From: Spirochaetia bacterium
GTDB taxonomy: Bacteria; Spirochaetota; Spirochaetia; Treponematales; Treponemataceae
Direction: 5' to 3'
Assembly (NCBI GenBank): GCA_900769975.1
Contig: CAAGIR010000067.1
Location: 1 to 38,943, forward strand
Length of the DNA: 38,943 nucleotides
A model generated the notes under the pieces. That model saw nothing but the letters and a program-made list of their open reading frames with translations. It had not been told where the DNA came from and made no database searches. Positions 1 to 7,114 of this stretch are shown here, piece by piece (position 1 is the first letter of the stretch; each line of letters begins with the position of its first letter). The position numbers were made by a program, and so were the translations under genes.

Positions 1-95
1 CTCCTTACGCCCAAACCGAACAGGACTGGCAGCAACTTTTACCATGGAACATTGAAATCACCCCATTTAAGATGCGCGGTGAGTGGCTGGAATAA
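1..95 (+). pseudogene. C-terminal end of a probable IS66-type transposase (partial at window edge)
   Basis: Reading from base 3, the plus strand is open to a TAA at 93-95 and encodes PYAQTEQDWQQLLPWNIEIT followed by ten more residues. The LLPWN ending resembles the C-terminus of IS66-family TnpC transposases as I remember them. The stretch is much richer in G and C than the flanking DNA, which suggests recent transfer. It is the only clear coding sequence on the plus strand in the left part of the window. The 5' end lies outside the window, so it cannot be told whether the gene is intact or a remnant. Only 30 residues are visible, so the family call is tentative. Confidence 0.45.
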
Positions 96-119
96 CTTAG
101 GCTAGAATTGACGGATACT

Positions 120-189
120 AAAACACTCCATTTATTTTTATTTACATATATATAAATGGTCTAAACTGTGCGATTTTAGGAAGTGTTTT
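120..189. repeat. Nested inverted repeat beyond the transposase stop (possible IS end)
   Basis: AAAACACT at 120-127 pairs with AGTGTTTT at 182-189. Inside it CCATTTAT at 128-135 pairs with ATAAATGG at 152-159. The structure begins 25 bases after the transposase stop and could be the terminal region of the element or a terminator. No matching second end is visible within the window. Confidence 0.35.
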
Positions 190-216
190 TGAAAAAAAAG
201 TAAATTTTAAAATAAA

Positions 217-245
217 AAAGGCCCGGTATTTACCGAGCCCTGCCC
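217..245 (-). terminator. Rho-independent terminator of the earP-efp operon
   Basis: On the minus strand the stem GGCTCGG/CCGGGCC (one T-G wobble) closes a short A/T loop and is followed by six T residues. It lies about 110 bases after the efp stop. The stem is symmetric enough to act weakly on the plus strand too. Confidence 0.7.
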
Positions 246-325
246 ATCAGGCAATCGGGAACATGGGTGGGAGGGGAAAATGTCCCCGATATTTAAATTA
301 TCGTACCACCCCTGCAAAATCTTTA
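241..325 (-). ncRNA. Structured GC-rich 3' region after efp (candidate RNA element)
   Basis: On the minus strand, ATCGGGGACAT pairs with ATGTTCCCGAT (11 pairs, one G-T) around a C-rich loop. It is followed immediately by a small TGCC/GGCA hairpin and then by the terminator stem. Three consecutive hairpins ending in a T-tract, in otherwise AT-rich DNA, look like a structured 3' UTR or a small RNA processed from it. I do not recognise the family. No convincing separate promoter was found, so a 3' UTR-derived RNA is the more likely form. Confidence 0.35.
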
Positions 326-347
326 ATAATTTTATAAAAAAATTTGA

Positions 348-914
348 TTATTTTGCACGTTCCAGGAATGATCCGTCTCTTGTGTCGATAACGATTTTGT
401 CATCAGTATTGATAAAGAGAGGAACACGAACTTCAATTCCTGTATCCAAAGTTGCAGGTTTTAATGATTTTCCTGATGTATCACCTTTTACGCCAGGTTC
501 ACAATATGTAACAGTACGAGTTACGCGAACAGGCAAATCAATACCTACTGGTTTTCCTTCATAGAATGTAAGGCTGATTTCCAAATCATCATCTGGAGTA
601 ATATATCCTGCATAATCTCCAAGATCTTCTTTTGCAAGCTCAAACTGTTCGTATGTATCTTGATCCATAAATACAAAAGTATCACCATCAACGTATGAAA
701 GTTTTGTTGTGTGACTGTCTAAGTCAACTTCATCAAACTTTTCGCCAGCATCTATTCCGAGATCCATTGTAGAGTTTGTTACAAGATTTTTTACACGAAA
801 ACTTGTTACCATACCTGCACGACCAGAACGCTGACCAAGCATTTTCTGAACAATAAGGGCATTTCCTTCATACATAAAAGCTGTTCCAACTTTTAATTGA
901 GATGTCATTAACAT
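348..914 (-). CDS. efp: Elongation factor P
   Basis: This 188-residue protein is EF-P, which binds between the ribosomal P and E sites and relieves stalling at polyproline. All three beta-barrel domains are present at normal length, ending in the domain III signature (VPLFINTDDKIVIDTRDGSF). The domain I tip reads GQRSGRAG, with Arg32 at the place where E. coli has the lysine modified by EpmA/B. Arginine here is the hallmark of EF-P rhamnosylated by EarP, and earP lies directly upstream on the same strand with a 75-base gap. The first ATG has an AGAGG 9 bases upstream. A second in-frame ATG two codons later is possible, but the first puts the modified arginine at the usual position 32. Confidence 0.97.
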   Translation of the reverse strand: MLMTSQLKVGTAFMYEGNALIVQKMLGQRSGRAGMVTSFRVKNLVTNSTMDLGIDAGEKFDEVDLDSHTTKLSYVDGDTFVFMDQDTYEQFELAKEDLGDYAGYITPDDDLEISLTFYEGKPVGIDLPVRVTRTVTYCEPGVKGDTSGKSLKPATLDTGIEVRVPLFINTDDKIVIDTRDGSFLERAK

Positions 915-989
915 AATATATAACCTCTAAAAAATTATTTCGTAAAAAAGGAAACTTTAAAGCTCCCAATTTTAACAGTCAAAAGTATT

Positions 990-2093
990 TTATATTATTA
1001 TATAATTTTTTTTTATAAATGTCATTACATTAAGGCAAAGGTCACCATTTTTTCTTAAATCCTTTGCAAAATTTGCAAAATTTTCTGCCAACTTGTCTAA
1101 GTTTTTCATAAAATCATCACAGGCACTTTTCATTTCATCATAATCAACATTGTCCGATGTATTTATCAAAATCCACAACCTTTCAAGAATTAAATAATCA
1201 GGTTCAGAAAAATACTTTTTTAACAAAGTAAGCAGTGCCTTAACTTTTACAAGCTGATATTCTTCTGACTGAACATATGCATGCCATACAAAAGGGATAC
1301 CGCTCAAACATGCTCTGGAAAGAGACTCTTCACCACGAATAAACAGAACAGACGATGAACACAATATTTTATCCCATTCCTTCTGATTACAAAACGAAAT
1401 TTCCACAAAACGTTTTTCAAAATTTTCTCTCAGAACATTCGCAAACGAAGAGTTTACAGAAGCAAAACCTACCCCATTCGCAGCAAAAATTTTATTTGAA
1501 GAACATTCACAAACACTTTTCGCAACAGCATCCCAATCTTTTTCATAGGTAAAAAAAAGCACAGGTCCGTTTATTTGTCTTTCTGGCAAAAATTCCCACG
1601 TTTTTTCAATAATTAGTCCACCTGTTTTATCAGTAAAACCCGGCATAAAATTGATTTTTTGAACCTTTGCACTTCTTGTTAAAGATGGAAGTTTATGAAA
1701 ATCTTCTGCATATTTTTCTGCCGTAAGATAATCTATCATCAAAATATGAACAGTTCGTTCCAGCTTGTCTTCGAACAAAATTTTTTCCAGCCACAAAGGT
1801 CTGCCACATTGAAAACATTCTATAATAAAGGAAAGTTTTTCTCCGTCATTTTTTGAAAATTCTTTGTAACAATTATCAAAATCATTCCAGTCATACACAT
1901 AAACATTTTGGATTTTTTGAAGAGTTTTTTTTTCATCTATGGAAGATTCAATCTTAGAAAAAGAAGCAAGACCATCTACAATCAGATTAATAATCAGGTT
2001 ACAATCTAATTCCACAAAACGTCTTGCCATTCTCCATGCAACGCCAATATCCCCAAAATTATCTACAACTTTGCATAAAATCGAAATTTCCAT
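990..2093 (-). CDS. earP: EF-P arginine rhamnosyltransferase EarP
   Basis: EarP (DUF2331) transfers rhamnose from dTDP-L-rhamnose to Arg32 of EF-P, giving the active factor. The N-terminus carries the family motif VVDNFGDIGVAWRMARR, with the catalytic-region aspartates at residues 11 and 15. Other family landmarks are LPS at about 135, PGFTDKTGG at 151-159, and RGEESLSRA at 253-261 followed by PFVWHAY, which form the sugar-nucleotide site. The 367-residue length is typical. The start ATG has no Shine-Dalgarno sequence, but a consensus TTGACA and a TAAATT -10 end 6 bases before it, so the mRNA is probably leaderless. The gene is followed by its substrate gene efp. It implies the cell makes dTDP-rhamnose, whose genes are not in this window. 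Confidence 0.95.
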   Translation of the reverse strand: MEISILCKVVDNFGDIGVAWRMARRFVELDCNLIINLIVDGLASFSKIESSIDEKKTLQKIQNVYVYDWNDFDNCYKEFSKNDGEKLSFIIECFQCGRPLWLEKILFEDKLERTVHILMIDYLTAEKYAEDFHKLPSLTRSAKVQKINFMPGFTDKTGGLIIEKTWEFLPERQINGPVLFFTYEKDWDAVAKSVCECSSNKIFAANGVGFASVNSSFANVLRENFEKRFVEISFCNQKEWDKILCSSSVLFIRGEESLSRACLSGIPFVWHAYVQSEEYQLVKVKALLTLLKKYFSEPDYLILERLWILINTSDNVDYDEMKSACDDFMKNLDKLAENFANFAKDLRKNGDLCLNVMTFIKKNYIII

Positions 2094-2128
2094 TAATTTA
2101 ATTTATCACAATTAATTATTTTTGTCAA
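2094..2128 (-). promoter_or_regulatory. earP-efp promoter, probably leaderless
   Basis: TTGACA at 2128-2123 and TAAATT at 2105-2100 (minus strand) are separated by 17 bases. Only 6 bases lie between the -10 and the earP ATG, so transcription should start at or next to the A of the start codon. Confidence 0.7.
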
Positions 2129-2170
2129 GTTAATTCTTTATTTATATTTACTATACATTTATTTTTTTTA

Positions 2171-2650
2171 CTATTTTACTTGACTATACAAATTACTCAA
2201 TTCTTCTCGCCACTGTGATTTTTGTTCTCTGTCTTCCCATTCAATTATTTTTTTTATCACAAATTTTCTTTGATCTCTTGGATTTTCAAAATATAAAACA
2301 GCAAATCTACCTTGCCCTATATACGCAATTTTTTCGTTTTCACCAACTCTTTCGTTTTCTTTTAATTGATTTAAAACACAATCAAAATGCATTGGCTTTC
2401 CTGTAATTTTATCTGTCATAGCACTTGAAATTTCTGTAATAGGCATTTGGCATTTAGGACATATTACTTGTCTTGATTTTATTTCCATTATGGCTTTCTG
2501 ATTTTCTTTTTCTGCTTCAGGATTTTCATACATTTTATTATCAAAATGAAATTCTTTTCCATGATTTACAAGATTATTTGCATCTTTATTCTGAAAATTC
2601 TTTTTTTGATTATTCCAGTTACCAGAATTTTTTCTTTTTCTTTTTTCCAT
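2171..2650 (-). CDS. Small basic protein with a putative zinc-binding CxxC...HxxC motif
   Basis: I do not recognise a named family. The 159-residue protein begins with a strongly basic, Asn-rich, probably disordered segment (residues 1-30, MEKRKRKNSGNWNNQKKN). A central pair of metal-ligand-like motifs follows: CPKC at 64-67 and HFDC at 88-91. The C-terminal part is charged (FENPRDQRKFVIKKIIEWED). The spacing fits a small zinc finger or treble clef, and the basic tail suggests RNA, DNA or ribosome binding, but that is inference. A GAGG site lies 10 bases before the ATG. It sits between the yraN/flagellar set and earP, on the same strand, with about 95 bases on either side, so it may be a separate unit. 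No signal peptide or membrane segment is visible. Confidence 0.75.
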   Translation of the reverse strand: MEKRKRKNSGNWNNQKKNFQNKDANNLVNHGKEFHFDNKMYENPEAEKENQKAIMEIKSRQVICPKCQMPITEISSAMTDKITGKPMHFDCVLNQLKENERVGENEKIAYIGQGRFAVLYFENPRDQRKFVIKKIIEWEDREQKSQWREELSNLYSQVK

Positions 2651-2745
2651 ATTAAATAAATCCTCTTAAAAATATTCCAAATAAATCAAACAAAAACAGA
2701 AATTCATTAAGAAAAACTTTCCCGCAAAATTAATACAACTGCCAG

Positions 2746-2946
2746 TTAATCACTAAATTTTAATTCCTCAGGATCTTCTACAAGATGATTACTAATAACC
2801 TGTGCAATTCTTTGTATTGCGTTATCAATATACTCTTGACTATGAATTTTTTTCCTTAATTCCAAAATACGCGGTGATAATACTGCTACTTTTTCTTTTT
2901 CCATAACCATTGTAGCTGTTACACCAGATTTACTTCCAGAAATCAT
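2746..2946 (-). CDS. Small FlgM-like protein (possible anti-sigma-28 factor)
   Basis: The 66-residue product ends with a segment that resembles the sigma-binding C-terminal half of FlgM: a short LSPRILELRKKI helix, then HSQEYIDNAIQRIAQVI. FlgM holds the flagellar sigma factor FliA inactive until hook completion. The neighbours (FlhB-like and FliK-like proteins just upstream) support a flagellar role. The chosen ATG has GGAG 5 bases upstream. An in-frame TTG at 2985 also has a good GAGG site and would add 13 residues. A still longer reading, beginning at 3075 inside yraN, is unlikely. The similarity is short, so another small helical protein remains possible. Confidence 0.6.
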   Translation of the reverse strand: MISGSKSGVTATMVMEKEKVAVLSPRILELRKKIHSQEYIDNAIQRIAQVISNHLVEDPEELKFSD

Positions 2947-3019
2947 AGAAACTCCAATAAAGCCTTGCGATTTTGAAAATATCAAAAAAATCCTCTTTTG
3001 AATCAGAAAATCTGCACTT

Positions 3020-3388
3020 TTATTCCAAAAACGCACTTTCAATATGATATACAGGTTCGCTTTTAAATAAATCAATAAAAATCACGTCAAATCTAACGAA
3101 CTTGTTATTATATTCTCGGTGATTTATTAAAAAGCGTTTAGTCGTTTTTAAAATTCTTTGCTGTTTCTGATAATTTATTTCTCTTTGAATCATATCATAC
3201 GTACAATTCGGTAAAGTTTTTACTTCAACAAACACAATGATTTCATCTTTTTCTGCAATTATATCAATTTCTCCATCTTTTGTCCGCCAGTTTCTGTCAA
3301 TTATTTTATATCCCTTTTCAATTAAAAAATCTGCAGCCCTTTGTTCTCCAGCATCGCCTAGATTTTTATTATATCGATTATGATTCAT
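3020..3388 (-). CDS. yraN: YraN family (UPF0102) endonuclease-fold protein
   Basis: The 122-residue protein has the complete UPF0102 pattern. GDAGEQRAADFLIEKGYKII at the N-terminus is followed by NWRTKDGEIDIIAEKDEIIVFVEVKT, which holds the acidic and lysine residues (GEID...EVK) of the Holliday-junction-resolvase/PD-(D/E)XK-like fold. The biochemical role is not settled. An AGGAAG site precedes the ATG. It lies 10 bases after the FlhB-like gene and is probably co-transcribed with it. The same neighbourhood (rplS, FliK-like, FlhB-like, yraN) is found in Firmicutes as far as I remember, so the linkage is old rather than recently acquired. Confidence 0.93.
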   Translation of the reverse strand: MNHNRYNKNLGDAGEQRAADFLIEKGYKIIDRNWRTKDGEIDIIAEKDEIIVFVEVKTLPNCTYDMIQREINYQKQQRILKTTKRFLINHREYNNKFVRFDVIFIDLFKSEPVYHIESAFLE

Positions 3389-3398
3389 TTTCCACTTC

Positions 3399-3650
3399 CT
3401 ATAAAAAAGTCAAATCATCATTTAAAATAATTGAAAAGATTTGTGCAAGAATTTCCCACGTTTCAAACGGCACCATACTCCCCTGTTCAGAAAGCCCCAG
3501 CATATCAATAATCATTTCACTTTCGATTATTTTTACATTTTGCTTTTGAGCTTCCTCAACCATTTTATGTACATTTTTTCCTTTAACTTTCGCAACAATT
3601 ACAGGAGCTTCGAAGCCCTCTTCATATTTTAACGCAACTGCCTTTTGCAT
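3399..3650 (-). CDS. FlhB C-terminal-domain homologue (YlqH/FlhX type, EscU/YscU/HrcU family)
   Basis: The 83-residue protein corresponds to the cytoplasmic, post-cleavage part of the flagellar export switch FlhB, without the membrane domain and without the NPTH autocleavage site. The family core is AVALKYEEGFEAPVIVAKVKG followed by VHKMVEEAQKQNVKIIES. Homologues such as YlqH of Bacillus can partly replace the FlhB C-terminal fragment. A full-length FlhB is expected elsewhere in the genome. The start has AGG 6 bases upstream. It follows the FliK-like gene by 31 bases. Because FliK acts on FlhB to switch export specificity, the adjacency of the two is functionally meaningful. Confidence 0.9.
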   Translation of the reverse strand: MQKAVALKYEEGFEAPVIVAKVKGKNVHKMVEEAQKQNVKIIESEMIIDMLGLSEQGSMVPFETWEILAQIFSIILNDDLTFL

Positions 3651-3681
3651 TTTTTACCTATCATTCTAAAAAAAAATAATT

Positions 3682-4884
3682 TCAGATTTTTTGATTTATC
3701 GAAAAAAATTCTTCGTTCTCGCAGGAAAATCCCTGTAAATCTTCTTTATGCGCCCATTCCACAGTGATTTTGTTTTTTATTTTTCCTTCATTATAAAGAT
3801 TATCAATCCTCTTTTGTAAATTTAATATTGTTTGTTTATAATTTTCAAGTATTTTCTCTTCCTGAAATTCTTCAAAACTTTCATTTTCCCTTCCAGTTTT
3901 ATCTAAATCTTCTATATTCATCTTTATTTTTGAACAATATCCGTTTTTATATTCCAATCCACAATAAAAAACTTTATTTTTGCAATGACATGTTACATTC
4001 AGCAATTGGAGATTTTCATTTTTATCTACAAGAATGCGAATATTTCCATTACCTATTTTTTTTCTTTTTATATCAATACCATTTTCATTATCCTTTTCAT
4101 CGTTTTTTGACAAAATCCGTAAATCTTCCTTGCGATTTATATGTTCAAAGTGATTTTCTCCAACGATTTTTTCTCCATCCGCATCAAAATAAGAATCACC
4201 ATAAATTTCTTTACTGCAATCTTCTATAAAAAAAGGAATTATAAACCATCCGCCATTTTTACAATTTATCTTATTTACAAGATTTCTTAACTTTTTTTCA
4301 TTATCACCACCAGAAAAATTATTTAAATCCTCCTGATTATAATTTCTGACATCAATCAATCCCAGAAAATCTAAAAGTTCCTTTTCACTAACATTAATTC
4401 CTTTATCAGCCAGAAGCATCAAAATTTCAGCAGCGTTTTTTTCCTTTCCATTAAATCTCAATGCAATATTATGCAAACGCGAAAACAATGAAATATCAAA
4501 TTTCATCTGTAATTGCTTCATCATCTGGAAAATATTCAGCATAACAAAATCAGACGGCAATCCCAAATTTTTAAAAAAACTGAAAACCTGAGAATCTGAA
4601 ACCATTTTTAGCGGAAAATTATCAATTCGAACATCATTTTCTTTACCATCAACTGGCGATAAAAAAACAGTACCATCTTTTACAAATATTTTCGCTTTAA
4701 AAATATCACCGCTGTTTAATATTCTATGTGAAGTAATGTTTACACGAGCGCCTGCCACCATCCCCGTATACTTGCCATTCCCGTTATTACCCAGTATTTT
4801 GACATTAACAAGAGAACCGTTTTTTATTTTTACTTCAATCGGCTGCATCCCAGACACATTTGCAGACCGTACGATTACACCCAC
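3682..4884 (-). CDS. FliK/YlqG-like flagellar hook-length control-type protein (putative)
   Basis: Sequence alone does not identify this 400-residue protein firmly. It has a beta-rich N-terminus (VEVKIKNG...VNVKILGNNGNGKYTGMVAGARVNI), a helical middle, a charged Lys/Asn-rich linker, and a C-terminal part with repeated beta segments (LQLLNVTCHCKNKVFYCGLE) as in FliK C-terminal domains. Its position between rplS and an FlhB-like gene matches the ylqG-ylqH arrangement of Bacillus, which supports a FliK-like role. The open frame reaches back to a TTG at 4920, but that lies inside the rplS terminator. A GTG at 4884 has GGAG 5 bases upstream and is preferred. The ATG at 4848 is the other candidate but has only a weak ribosome site. 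The long linker is poorly conserved-looking, as expected for this family. Confidence 0.6.
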   Translation of the reverse strand: MGVIVRSANVSGMQPIEVKIKNGSLVNVKILGNNGNGKYTGMVAGARVNITSHRILNSGDIFKAKIFVKDGTVFLSPVDGKENDVRIDNFPLKMVSDSQVFSFFKNLGLPSDFVMLNIFQMMKQLQMKFDISLFSRLHNIALRFNGKEKNAAEILMLLADKGINVSEKELLDFLGLIDVRNYNQEDLNNFSGGDNEKKLRNLVNKINCKNGGWFIIPFFIEDCSKEIYGDSYFDADGEKIVGENHFEHINRKEDLRILSKNDEKDNENGIDIKRKKIGNGNIRILVDKNENLQLLNVTCHCKNKVFYCGLEYKNGYCSKIKMNIEDLDKTGRENESFEEFQEEKILENYKQTILNLQKRIDNLYNEGKIKNKITVEWAHKEDLQGFSCENEEFFSINQKI

Positions 4885-4891
4885 ACAAACT

Positions 4892-4930
4892 CCAAAAAAA
4901 AAGGTGCCTGTATAAAACAAGACACCTTTT
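4892..4930 (-). terminator. Terminator of the rpsP-rplS operon
   Basis: On the minus strand AAAGGTGTCT pairs with AGGCACCTTT (one wobble) and is followed by nine T residues. It begins 26 bases after the rplS stop. The next gene's ribosome site directly follows the T-tract, so any expression of that gene from this operon needs read-through. Confidence 0.85.
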
Positions 4931-4955
4931 ATGATTAAAAAAAAACTAAAATAAA

Positions 4956-5402
4956 TTAGTTCTGAGTAGGAGCGTCACCTTCTGCAGCAACATTTTCTTT
5001 TGCGGCAGCAGCGGCATTTGCAGCAGCATTTCTAGCCTGCAAAGCAGCAGTAACTTTTGCACCAACCAAAGTCTTAACTTTTGCATCCTTACCAATCTTA
5101 TCACGTAAGTAATAAAGTTTAGCACGACGAACTTTACCAGGACGTACAACTTCAACTTTCTGAATACGTGGGCTGTTATAAGGGAATACACGTTCAACAC
5201 CTACACCGTATGAAATCTTACGAACAGTGAAAGTTTTTCTTGCTCCTTCATTTTTCTTACAAAGTACAATACCTTCAAAAATCTGAATACGTTCTGTTTT
5301 TCCTTCAATAATTTTGAAATAAACTTTTACAGTATCACCAATATTAAAATCCTGAGCACCAGGACGTTTCTGTGATTCTTCAATTGTTTTAATAAGATCC
5401 AT
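4956..5402 (-). CDS. rplS: 50S ribosomal protein L19 with alanine-rich tail
   Basis: This is L19, at the 30S-50S interface. The core is typical: GDTVKVYFKIIEGKTERIQIFEG near residues 22-44, FTVRKISYGVGVERVFPYNSP, and VVRPGKVRRAKLYYLRDKIGK to about residue 105. At 148 residues it exceeds the common 115-120. The extra C-terminal part is alanine-rich (AALQARNAAANAAAAA) and ends acidic. A GGAG site lies 6 bases before the ATG. It is the last gene of the rpsP-khpA-rimM-trmD-rplS operon, 33 bases after trmD, and a strong terminator follows. Confidence 0.97.
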   Translation of the reverse strand: MDLIKTIEESQKRPGAQDFNIGDTVKVYFKIIEGKTERIQIFEGIVLCKKNEGARKTFTVRKISYGVGVERVFPYNSPRIQKVEVVRPGKVRRAKLYYLRDKIGKDAKVKTLVGAKVTAALQARNAAANAAAAAKENVAAEGDAPTQN

Positions 5403-5435
5403 AATGATCTCCTATTTTAGCATTCAAGCAAATTT

Positions 5436-6224
5436 TTAACATTTGCCTTTATTTTTTGAATTTTTCTTCTTTTTAGGAAGATGTTTTTCAAAAACAGATT
5501 CAGTTATTTCCTCAATCATCTTTTCGGCTTCCAAAGAAAGTTGACCTTTCATTCTGGCTTCACAAATCAATTCAGGTCTGTTAGCCATAGTTTTCATCAA
5601 CCGCTTTTTCAACCGCCACTTTCGGATTTCCTCATGATTTCCACTGAGCAAAACAGATGGAACTCTCATACCCCTCCATTCTTCAGGATGAGTATATTGC
5701 GGATATTCCAAAAGTCCGTCACAATAACTTTCTTCTTCCAAAGATTCATGCGAAATCACACCATCCACCAAACGGTAAACAGTATCAATCACAACAGTAG
5801 CTGCAACTTCCCCCGAAGACATCACATAGTCCCCAATCGAAAGTTCCAAATCCACATAAGAATCAATAATTCTTTGGTCAATACCTTCGTATCTACCGCA
5901 GACAAAAACAAGCTCGTCTTTGTGACTTAATTCTTCAGCAACTTTCTGTGTAAGTTTTTTGCCGCTTGGAGTAACATAAATCACATACTTCTTTTTGGCA
6001 TTTACACTATCAAGTGCATTAGCAAGAGGTTCGCAAAGCATCAACTGCCCGGCTCCACCCCCGTACGTTCCGTCATCACAGCAATGGTGTTTATCAAAAG
6101 CAAAATCTCTGATGTTCACCAAATCGTAAGCAATAATTTCCTTTTTTACAGCCTTGGCCATGATTGAGTTTTCAAAAAAAGCCTTGACAATATCAGGAAA
6201 TAAGGTCAGCACAGTAAATTTCAT
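5436..6224 (-). CDS. trmD: tRNA (guanine-N1-)-methyltransferase
   Basis: TrmD methylates G37 next to the anticodon of tRNAs reading CNN codons, which prevents +1 frameshifting. The 262-residue SPOUT methyltransferase has the knot motifs YVTPSGKKLTQ, VFVCGRYEGIDQRIID and LSIGDYVMSSGE, plus the C-terminal LLEYPQYTHPEEWRG and VPSVLLSGNHEEIRKWR regions that bind tRNA. The C-terminus is a short lysine-rich tail (KKKKNSKNKGK). The ATG has GGAG 7 bases upstream, inside the end of rimM. Only 4 bases separate it from the rimM stop, so the two are translationally linked. Confidence 0.98.
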   Translation of the reverse strand: MKFTVLTLFPDIVKAFFENSIMAKAVKKEIIAYDLVNIRDFAFDKHHCCDDGTYGGGAGQLMLCEPLANALDSVNAKKKYVIYVTPSGKKLTQKVAEELSHKDELVFVCGRYEGIDQRIIDSYVDLELSIGDYVMSSGEVAATVVIDTVYRLVDGVISHESLEEESYCDGLLEYPQYTHPEEWRGMRVPSVLLSGNHEEIRKWRLKKRLMKTMANRPELICEARMKGQLSLEAEKMIEEITESVFEKHLPKKKKNSKNKGKC

Positions 6225-6228
6225 GGAA

Positions 6229-6846
6229 TTACTCCAGAATCCAGAGGTGCATCAATTGAACTGTACCGTTTTTAACATCAACTTTTCCAATAAATTTTTC
6301 ATTAAAAGGCACAAGAACCGTTCTAGTAGTTCTTTTTTCACCATTTTCAACACATTTAGCATTATCAGAAAACTTCACATCATCACTAATACAGCTGCAA
6401 CTCTCGGAGAGCGAAACTTCAAGCAAGTAACCAACTCCGCCTTCCAATACGTCTGTAATTGTCCCTACCGTCTCAGCAGTAGGTGCATCCAACGTTGCCG
6501 GATCGCCATTCCCTTGAAAAACAAGAGAACAATTTTTCAAATCTTCAATGTACCACTCGTCTTTTTTCAAAGGCTTGCAATACTTTCTAGGAACCAAAAT
6601 CTCCCAGCGGTTATACTTTTGTACTTCCGCATCAGAATTAATTCCCTTAAACTTAACATAAGCAACAGCATGCCCAATACTAACCGATTCTACGAAAGTT
6701 TCTTTACATACTTCGCCATGTTTCAGCGTTACTTCCTTTAGATTAAGAAAATGTTCATAATCACCAGAAGCACTTTCCACTTTACATTCACCCGAATATC
6801 CATGAGAACCTCGAATGAAACCAACAACCAACTGTGCTTTTTCCAT
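6229..6846 (-). CDS. rimM: Ribosome maturation factor RimM
   Basis: RimM binds S19 and helps assemble the 30S head. The N-terminal domain begins LVVGFIRGSHGYSGECKVES, the family signature. A basic KKDEWYIEDLKNCSL segment leads into the C-terminal PRC-barrel (VLEGGVGYLLEV...VLVPFNEKFI). A non-conserved insert near residues 145-175 (rich in Ser, Cys, Asp) makes it longer than the usual ~170 residues. The start is taken at the ATG at 6846. Two in-frame codons before it (TTG CTG) could extend it slightly. It sits 15 bases after khpA in the ribosomal operon. Confidence 0.95.
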   Translation of the reverse strand: MEKAQLVVGFIRGSHGYSGECKVESASGDYEHFLNLKEVTLKHGEVCKETFVESVSIGHAVAYVKFKGINSDAEVQKYNRWEILVPRKYCKPLKKDEWYIEDLKNCSLVFQGNGDPATLDAPTAETVGTITDVLEGGVGYLLEVSLSESCSCISDDVKFSDNAKCVENGEKRTTRTVLVPFNEKFIGKVDVKNGTVQLMHLWILE

Positions 6847-6861
6847 CAGCAATATTCCAAA

Positions 6862-7098
6862 CTAATTATCAAGAATATCAAGACTGTAACGTTTACCGTC
6901 TTTTACAGCTGAAGCACTTAAAACAGTACGCATAGCTTTGGCAATTCTACCATATTTTCCGATAACCTTACCAATGTCACCATCCGCAACCTTAAGTTGA
7001 AGCACTTTGCCTTTCTCGCCTTCAGTTTCAGTAACAGTCACAGCTGACGGATCATCGACCAATGATTTTGCGATGTATTCAATCAGGTCTTTTTCCAT
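6862..7098 (-). CDS. khpA: KH-domain RNA-binding protein KhpA
   Basis: A 78-residue single KH-domain protein with the RNA-binding loop GDIGKVIGKYGRIAKAMRTV (GxxG-type) and a C-terminal strand SLDILDN. KhpA proteins bind RNA, often with KhpB, and in several bacteria affect cell elongation and small-RNA function. The placement between rpsP and rimM is the classical one. GGGAG lies 7 bases before the ATG, and 16 bases separate it from rpsP. Confidence 0.95.
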   Translation of the reverse strand: MEKDLIEYIAKSLVDDPSAVTVTETEGEKGKVLQLKVADGDIGKVIGKYGRIAKAMRTVLSASAVKDGKRYSLDILDN

Positions 7099-7114
7099 TT
7101 TCTGCTCCCGTTAC

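Noticed and set aside
280..564. Plus-strand reading frame of 94 codons
   Set aside because: It is opposite efp and the structured 3' region; no ribosome site or family match, and the efp assignment is secure.
4885..4920. TTG start at 4920 for the FliK-like gene
   Set aside because: The codon lies within the rplS terminator stem and has no ribosome site; the GTG at 4884 has GGAG at ideal distance.
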